Part shown: positions 59,375 through 64,000 of the stretch, one piece after another
Layout: every line of letters begins with the position of its first letter
Position numbering within the stretch: position 1 is the first letter of the stretch
NCBI GenBank assembly: GCA_044426085.1
Contig: JAWXUU010000003.1
Location: 1-64,000, forward strand
Direction of reading: 5' to 3'
Origin: JAWXUU01 sp044426085
GTDB taxonomy: Bacteria > Bacillota > Clostridia > Christensenellales > CAMQZB01
Length of the DNA: 64,000 nucleotides
Position numbers and translations under genes: made by a program
Notes under the pieces: generated by a model
What the model saw: the letters and a program-made list of their open reading frames with translations, nothing else
What the model was told of the DNA's origin: nothing
Database searches by the model: none

Positions 59375-59599
59375 TCACGCCTCGTTTATTGATTTGCACG
59401 CTTCCGTTTCTGGTGCGAACAAGAAATTTGTCGCAACCAAAATTATTTTTTCGCCTTTCTTTGTCGCTCGCAAAACAAGAGTTTCGTCGAAAGATTTCAT
59501 TTTTTTGTCGTTATATGCAACGATTTCAAATTCTATCCCTTCGCAACTCAACATTTCCACGGCTTTATCAAGCTTTTTGCCAACGAGTTTAGTTATCAA
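59375..59599 (-). CDS. Small PASTA-like protein between frr and uppS
   Basis: A 74-residue protein. The pattern LVGKKLDKAVEMLSCEGIEF, followed by a strand (EIVAY) and then LRATKKGEKIILVATNFLF, matches a PASTA-fold outline (V.G..L..A...L...G, then two strands), but without the usual extracellular context or repeats. It has no signal peptide. The start is TTG in a TTGA overlap with the frr stop, with AAAGGAA about 10 bases upstream. It is inside the pyrH-frr-uppS-cdsA-dxr-rseP operon, where no gene usually lies. Function is unknown; it could regulate the envelope operon. Confidence 0.6.
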   Translation of the reverse strand: MITKLVGKKLDKAVEMLSCEGIEFEIVAYNDKKMKSFDETLVLRATKKGEKIILVATNFLFAPETEACKSINEA

Positions 59600-60171
59600 A
59601 CTGAAAGCACTTCCTTTTCTTTATCTTTATACATAACGTCGATTTTTTCAATCGCTTTAGTAACGATTTTTTCAACTTCTTTTTCGTATACCGCAACTTC
59701 ATCTTCGTTAAGAGTTTTTGCAGTTTTCATTTTCTTTAGAGCATCCATAGCATCTCTTCTGATGTTTCTGATTGCAACTTTGCTATCTTCAGAAGCTTTC
59801 TTGCATTGTTTTGCAAGTTCTTTTCTTCTTTCTTCAGTAAGTTCTGGGAAAACAAGGCGAATCACTTTGCCGTCAGATGAAGGAGTGATTCCAACATTGC
59901 CAGCATAGATTGCTCTTTCGATTTCTTTGCACATGCTTGCATCCCATGGCGTGATAAGAAGCATTCTTGATTCTGGAACAGAAATGTTCGCCACTTGGTT
60001 GATTGGCGATTGAGTGCCATAATAATCAACAGTGATTTTGTCAAGAACATGTTGGTTTGCTCTTCCAGCTTTCATAGCTTGATATTCAGATTGTAAAGAG
60101 TTAAGAGATTTTTCTTCCCTTTCTTCAAGATCCATAAACAGTTCTTCAACCGCGTCGTTAACATATTGCAT
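59596..60171 (-). CDS. frr: Ribosome recycling factor
   Basis: A 191-residue RRF, which with EF-G splits post-termination ribosomes. Seen: MKAGRANQHVLDKITVDYYG (about residues 28-47), SVPESRMLLITPWD (about 63-76) and the C-terminal RRKELAKQCKKASEDSKVAIRN with the three-helix bundle ending EKEVEKIVTKAIEKID. The start at 60171 has GGAGG upstream; an upstream in-frame ATG at 60183 is itself part of that ribosome binding site. It lies between pyrH (right, with repeat copy 7 between) and the small ORF. Confidence 0.96.
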   Translation of the reverse strand: MQYVNDAVEELFMDLEEREEKSLNSLQSEYQAMKAGRANQHVLDKITVDYYGTQSPINQVANISVPESRMLLITPWDASMCKEIERAIYAGNVGITPSSDGKVIRLVFPELTEERRKELAKQCKKASEDSKVAIRNIRRDAMDALKKMKTAKTLNEDEVAVYEKEVEKIVTKAIEKIDVMYKDKEKEVLSV

Positions 60172-60252
60172 AATTACCTCCATAAATGCCCGAGGGGAGT
60201 GCCTGAGCGGGCTTTTTGTGTTATTTATTTTTGTTTTTGCTCACTTTTTTTA

Positions 60253-60461
60253 AAAAGTGAAAATTGAAAATTGAAAATTGAAAATTGTGGTAATGCACTC
60301 GCGTTGCTCGTGCTTTCAATTTTTAAGTCTTTTTATATTATCAGATTGTGAAAGGTTAAAGCGTTTGGCTTATTGTAGCCAAAATATAATTGAAATGCAT
60401 GAAGCGAAGCGGAATGCTTTACCACAATTTTCACTTTTCACTTTTCACTTTTCACTTTAAA
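60253..60461. repeat. Intergenic palindromic repeat, copy 7 (TTTTCAC-flanked subfamily)
   Basis: Left heptamers AAAATTG, ATTGTGGTAATGCA at 60283, core TTTTTAAGTCTTTTTATA...AAAGCGTTTGG, right terminus TTTACCACAAT (60418) and TTTTCAC heptamers. The core is the reverse complement of copy 1. It interrupts pyrH-frr, so it must be read through or bridged by a separate promoter. Confidence 0.85.
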
Positions 60462-60477
60462 AAATTAAAATTTCATT

Positions 60478-61182
60478 TTAATTTTTTATTATTGTTCCAA
60501 TTTTTTCGCCGTTCACAACTTTTGTTATGCTGTCTTCTTCTGAAAGGCCGAAAGCGACAACTGGGATTCCGTTTTCCATGCACATTGTGATTGCTGTTGT
60601 GTCCATTGCTTTTAGGCCTTGGGAAATAACATCGATATATTTGATTTCATCGTATTTTTTCGCGTCGGGATTAAGCTTTGGATCGCTGTCGTATATTCCG
60701 TCGATATTTTTTGCAAGAAGCAAGCAATCTGCTTCGATTTCTGCAGCGCGAAGAGCAGCGGCAGTATCTGTTGTGAAATATGGATTACCCGTTCCGCAAC
60801 CGAAAATCACAACTCTGCCCTTTTCAAAGTGGCGGAGCGCTCTTCTCAAGATGTAAGGTTCGGCAACTCTTGTGATTGTGAGTGCAGTTTGGATTCTTGT
60901 TGCAACGCCGATTCTTTCAAGTGAGTCTTGAAGTGCAATCGCATTCATTGCAGTTGCAAGCATACCCATATGGTCGGCAGCAACCCTATCCATGTTTGTG
61001 CCTTGTCTTCCGCGCCAGAAGTTTCCCGCACCAACGATTATGCCAATTTCCACACCTTGGTCAAAAACTTTCTTGATTTGCTCGCTCACGGCGTCGATGG
61101 TTTCGTTATCAATACCGAAATCCTTACCGCCTGAAAGTGCCTCGCCCGAAAGTTTCAAAATTATTCTCTTATATTTAGGCAT
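60478..61182 (-). CDS. pyrH: UMP kinase
   Basis: A 234-residue amino-acid-kinase-fold enzyme that phosphorylates UMP to UDP. YKRIILKLSGEALSGGKDFGID (about 4-25) is the phosphate-binding start, GIIVGAGNFWRGRQG (about 47-61) binds UMP, FGCGTGNPYFTTDTAAALRA (about 130-149) and KNIDGIYDSDPK (about 158-169) are the ATP-side motifs. GGGAG precedes the ATG. It begins the envelope/translation operon. Confidence 0.97.
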   Translation of the reverse strand: MPKYKRIILKLSGEALSGGKDFGIDNETIDAVSEQIKKVFDQGVEIGIIVGAGNFWRGRQGTNMDRVAADHMGMLATAMNAIALQDSLERIGVATRIQTALTITRVAEPYILRRALRHFEKGRVVIFGCGTGNPYFTTDTAAALRAAEIEADCLLLAKNIDGIYDSDPKLNPDAKKYDEIKYIDVISQGLKAMDTTAITMCMENGIPVVAFGLSEEDSITKVVNGEKIGTIIKN

Positions 61183-61248
61183 ACATTTCTCCCTTTATCA
61201 TTCGCAGGGTTTATAACATAATTCCCCTATGATATTTCATTCGTGTTC

Positions 61249-61254
61249 ATTATA
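61249..61254 (-). promoter_or_regulatory. Extended -10 promoter of the pyrH operon
   Basis: On the minus strand TGG-TATAAT with the TATAAT at 61254-61249, 67 bp upstream of pyrH; the -35 box is weak. Confidence 0.5.
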
Positions 61255-61361
61255 CCATAAAGTTTTGTATAATAAAATAGTTTTTACAATCTTTTTAGTA
61301 ACTTTTTGAAAATATTTCCACCTTTTTGACAAAAAAAACTTTAAAATACTCCACAATTTTC

Positions 61362-61390
61362 TTTACTTTTCCCCCGCGATACTATATACT
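61362..61390 (+). promoter_or_regulatory. Promoter of the SRP RNA gene
   Basis: TTTACT (61362-61367), 17-bp spacer, TATACT (61385-61390), 6 bp before the inferred RNA 5' end. Confidence 0.5.
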
Positions 61391-61396
61391 GTTTAT

Positions 61397-61663
61397 ACTG
61401 TGCTAGGTGGGGAGTTAGTGGTGCCCTTTTTCTCGCAATCCACTACAGCGAGGCTGAATGCCTGTTTCGGTTATGCCTATTGAAAGCCGAAGGGTGCAAG
61501 GAATGTTGATCTCAGGGTCTTATGCAACGAAGTTCTGTGAATCGTGTCAGGTCAGGAATGAAGCAGCACTAAGCGGCCGCGACGTGTGCCATGAGGAAAC
61601 TTTGTGGGAGTAACCTACACCTTTACCGTTTCGATAGTCATTTATCAACGCAGGATGCACAGT
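61397..61663 (+). ncRNA. ffs: Signal recognition particle RNA, large (Alu-containing) type
   Basis: A Firmicutes-type SRP RNA of about 267 nt. The 5' domain reads TGCTAGGTGGGGAGTTAGTGG followed by GTGCCC, the Alu-domain start. The SRP54-binding hairpin has GTCAGGTCAGGAATGAAGCAGC (61548 onward; one variant of the universal GTCAGGTCCGGAAGGAAGCAGC core, given here in two parts because it exceeds the length limit: GTCAGGTCAGG then AATGAAGCAGC). ACTGTGC (61397-61403) pairs with GCACAGT (61657-61663) to close the molecule. With Ffh it targets signal-peptide proteins to the membrane. Confidence 0.92.
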
Positions 61664-61674
61664 ATTCAGAAAAT

Positions 61675-61706
61675 AAAGCCAGTTTCAAAAGAAACTGGCT
61701 TTTGTT
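61675..61706 (+). terminator. First terminator of the SRP RNA gene
   Basis: AGCCAGTTTC and GAAACTGGCT pair perfectly around AAAA, followed by T-rich sequence. Confidence 0.9.
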
Positions 61707-61727
61707 TTTTTGTTTAGAAAATAAACA

Positions 61728-61766
61728 AGAACGCCAAGGTTCAACATTCCTTGGCGTTCTTATTTT
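61728..61766 (+). terminator. Second terminator downstream of the SRP RNA gene
   Basis: AGAACGCCAAGG and CCTTGGCGTTCT pair perfectly around a 9-base loop, followed by TATTTTAG. Confidence 0.85.
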
Positions 61767-61881
61767 AGTATAGTATAGAATTTATGAATTCCCCCGTGGG
61801 GAAGTAGTTAGCGTTTTTGTTTAGGTTTCGCGTGTTGGTTTTGGGCGACGATTTTTTTTTGTTTATCGTGCCTGTTTCACG

Positions 61882-62202
61882 CGAATTGAAAATTAAAAAC
61901 AGGCTTCGCTCTGCGAGCTCGATAAAAATTAAAAATTGTGGTAAGCACTTGCGTTGCTCGTGCATGCTATTTGTTAGATTGTTTGGTCGCACGACGTTGC
62001 CACATAATTATGGGCATTCCACACGTCCGCGGGTCGATGTGGGCATCGACCCCTACGGGTGGTTTGTCCGTCTTGTGGGGCGGGAGAACACATGGGTTCT
62101 CCCCTACGCGGTGCTCGTGCATTTCAATATAAAATTGAATGCATGTAGCGATAGCGGAATGCTTTACCACAATTTTTAATTTTTAATTTTTAATTTTTAA
62201 TT
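61882..62202. repeat. Intergenic palindromic repeat, copy 8 (expanded)
   Basis: Left flank with nested cassette (61897-61930), ATTGTGGTAAGCAC (61935), and right terminus TTTACCACAAT (62163) with TTTTTAA heptamers. The core is replaced by a GC-rich insert containing GGGCATCGACCCCTACGG (62040-62057), also found at 53094-53111. Confidence 0.85.
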
Positions 62203-62222
62203 TAAAAAATGCTTTGCATTTT

Positions 62223-63998
62223 TTATTGTTTTTTCTTTTTATAAATCACGTATCCAACAACACCGCCGACTACCAACACGCCTAGGACAATCCAAATCCA
62301 TGCGTTGCTGCTTGAATCTGCTTGTGTTGTTTCTGGAACAACTGGAGCGATTGTTGCTGTTGGAGTTTCTGTTGCTGTTGGTGCTTCTGTTACAACTGGC
62401 GCTTCAGTTGCTTCTGGCTCTGTTGTTTCTTCTTCTGTTGAAGTTGAGCTTGAAGATGTTCCGCCAACTGTGTACGAACTAGAAAGCGTGATGTTTGAAC
62501 TGCTGCTTGAAGTTGGGGCAACATATTCTATTATTTCAAATGTTGAGAAATGCGTTACTGTGAATGTCACAGTTTTATCTACAACTGGAATGTTATCATA
62601 TGTTGTTTCATCACCATCTGTGCTTGTATGTTTGATTGTCACATAGTCATACGTGTATGAATCTGGCAATGTCAATGCTATTGTTATTGGCGCGTTCAAT
62701 TCTTCGTTTGCGATTGTTTTTTTCGTTACACCGTCATCAGTTAAAACATATGGAGTGATTGTGAATTCAAGAGTTTCTTCAGTTCCCGCTGTTTGAACCA
62801 CTTCAAGACCAATCGTTGCGTCTGCCACGCTTGCTGAATTACCAAAATAAGAAACCGCCAAGCCTGAAACATCAACTGATCCTGTTACAACCGCATAACT
62901 CGCTTCAATATCTTCACTGTTTGTTAACGTATCAATAGTCGATACAATATCAAGATCATCGTTATCATCAACAATCGCTGCTTCAATTGTATTAATCATA
63001 TCGACAACACCTGAATCACTTGCCAAAGTTTCGCTGTCTGCTGCTGTTATCAAATCAATCGCAGCTGAAACTTCGTCGGCATCTTCCACGTCAACATCAG
63101 TTAACCCCGCAACAGCATCTTCAACAGTGGAAGATGTTCCGTCTTCATCATAAACAAGAGTTGTTAAGTCTGAATCTGCATAGTATGGGTAGAAAATATA
63201 CGCTTCAGAATTGTCTACATAAATATATTCATCAACGCCCTCTACTCTAGAATTGCTACCAGTTTCATCATGATCCCAAATTTTTGCAGTTGAAGCAACT
63301 TTTGAATATTCATAATAGTTATAGCCTAGATTAAATCCATATGAACTACCGTTTGTGCTTAGCGCAAGTGGATAAGATACATCGATAAAAACATTATTGA
63401 TTAAAGTCAAGTTTGGAAGACCAACACCATGACAAGATGTTAAACCTCTGTAGTAATCTTTAATATCGTTATTTTCAATTTTCAATGAAACAGTGCCTGA
63501 TGAATACAACACCATTGCTGTGCTTCCTTTCATTCCGCCTGCTATTGTTTCTTCTGGATTGCTACCCAAAAATTCATTATCGCTTATAACGACTACACTG
63601 CCTACAGCAAGTTCAGAGTGAATTGCATTTCTAAAGTGACCATTGATAACGTTATTTTCAAAAATTAAGTTACCACCCGTATAAGAACCACCAAAATGGA
63701 TGAAGTTTTCTGCGCCTATTTCATTATCACAATCAATTCCATTATCATAAACATCATTTGTATCCGTTGAATAAAATGGACTCTCTTCATCTGTTGCACA
63801 ATATACTCCAACGGCATAAGCTTCACAATTTGTAACGCTTAGATTATGCACAGCAGTATCTTTCAATCTTATTCCTTGGTTATTTACATAAAATGCAATA
63901 CTATCAAAAGACACAGTTAAACTTTCAGTAGCGTTTGTACCAATATTAAATAGCCCCCACGTTGAGTCATTAGTACTGTTTATATATGAATTACTAAT
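62223..63998 (-). CDS. Beta-helix surface protein with C-terminal membrane anchor (5' part outside window)
   Basis: At least 592 residues; the frame stays open to the window edge, so the N-terminus is missing. The visible N-terminal part has short parallel-beta-helix style repeats (INNVFIDVS-, NVINGHF-, DNEFLGSN-type turns). A central region follows (about 250-320), then an Ig-like beta domain (about 350-460), a Thr/Pro/Glu-rich linker (EATEAPVVTEAPTATETPT), and a C-terminal anchor: WIWIVLGVLVVGGVVGYVIY followed by KKKKQ. There is no LPxTG, so it is likely membrane-anchored rather than sortase-linked. Possible polysaccharide binding or adhesion is inference. Confidence 0.8.
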   Translation of the reverse strand: MSNSYINSTNDSTWGLFNIGTNATESLTVSFDSIAFYVNNQGIRLKDTAVHNLSVTNCEAYAVGVYCATDEESPFYSTDTNDVYDNGIDCDNEIGAENFIHFGGSYTGGNLIFENNVINGHFRNAIHSELAVGSVVVISDNEFLGSNPEETIAGGMKGSTAMVLYSSGTVSLKIENNDIKDYYRGLTSCHGVGLPNLTLINNVFIDVSYPLALSTNGSSYGFNLGYNYYEYSKVASTAKIWDHDETGSNSRVEGVDEYIYVDNSEAYIFYPYYADSDLTTLVYDEDGTSSTVEDAVAGLTDVDVEDADEVSAAIDLITAADSETLASDSGVVDMINTIEAAIVDDNDDLDIVSTIDTLTNSEDIEASYAVVTGSVDVSGLAVSYFGNSASVADATIGLEVVQTAGTEETLEFTITPYVLTDDGVTKKTIANEELNAPITIALTLPDSYTYDYVTIKHTSTDGDETTYDNIPVVDKTVTFTVTHFSTFEIIEYVAPTSSSSSNITLSSSYTVGGTSSSSTSTEEETTEPEATEAPVVTEAPTATETPTATIAPVVPETTQADSSSNAWIWIVLGVLVVGGVVGYVIYKKKKQ

Positions 63999-64000
63999 TT

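Overview
The window looks like an AT-rich chromosomal segment from a Gram-positive, Clostridia-like bacterium (Firmicutes). Support comes from a large SRP RNA with an Alu-type domain, the pyrH-frr-uppS-cdsA-dxr-rseP order, the nadK-argR-recN cluster, a four-subunit ferredoxin-dependent 2-oxoacid oxidoreductase, a YesM/YesN-type two-component pair, lipoprotein signal peptides, and strong GGAGG ribosome binding sites. No tRNA, 5S/16S/23S rRNA, CRISPR array or intact transposon was seen. Genus cannot be assigned from the sequence alone.

Positions 1-11500 are an accessory block. It holds the end of a MazG-like pyrophosphohydrolase gene, a TPR-like protein, an AlbA/Schlafen-type ATP-binding regulator read away from a helically phased 20-bp repeat array, and two paralogous copies (the second frameshifted) of a protein built from three excisionase-like DNA-binding modules. 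It also holds a SAMHD1/dGTPase-like HD protein next to a small winged-helix gene whose consensus promoter is embedded in a palindrome, two tiny membrane or zinc-ribbon proteins, remnants of IS481-like and IS30-like transposases, an FUSC-family membrane protein behind a pair of CIRCE (HrcA) operators, a patatin remnant, and a RelB/DinJ-YafQ toxin-antitoxin pair.

Positions 11700-24300 mix metabolism and transport: a stand-alone shikimate kinase, DegV, a GltD-like flavoprotein, small regulators, a dicarboxylate/amino-acid symporter, a HAD phosphatase, the circularly permuted ATP-grasp / alpha-E / transglutaminase trio, and a polar amino-acid ABC transporter. Positions 24600-45600 are mostly minus-strand housekeeping genes: yhbY, prsA, mfd, pth, prs, tadA, rlmH, a CPBP protease, walJ, dtd, an aroB-aroQ-kinase set, nadK-argR-recN, a DUF1576 membrane protein with luxS, and an acyl-CoA ligase.

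Positions 45800-55300 carry a YesM/YesN pair, ogg-vorDBAC, a sugar-type ABC ATPase and a divergent AraC regulator that shares its control region. Positions 55500-61700 carry the envelope/translation operon pyrH-frr-(small ORF)-uppS-cdsA-dxr-rseP and the SRP RNA. The right edge cuts into a large beta-helix surface protein.

The most distinctive feature outside the genes is a family of eight modular, palindromic intergenic repeats of about 200-320 bp with conserved termini (ATTGTGGTAA...TTACCACAAT), heptameric AT-rich flanks, exchangeable inner cores and a nested 30-bp cassette. They sit only between genes, often touching stop codons.
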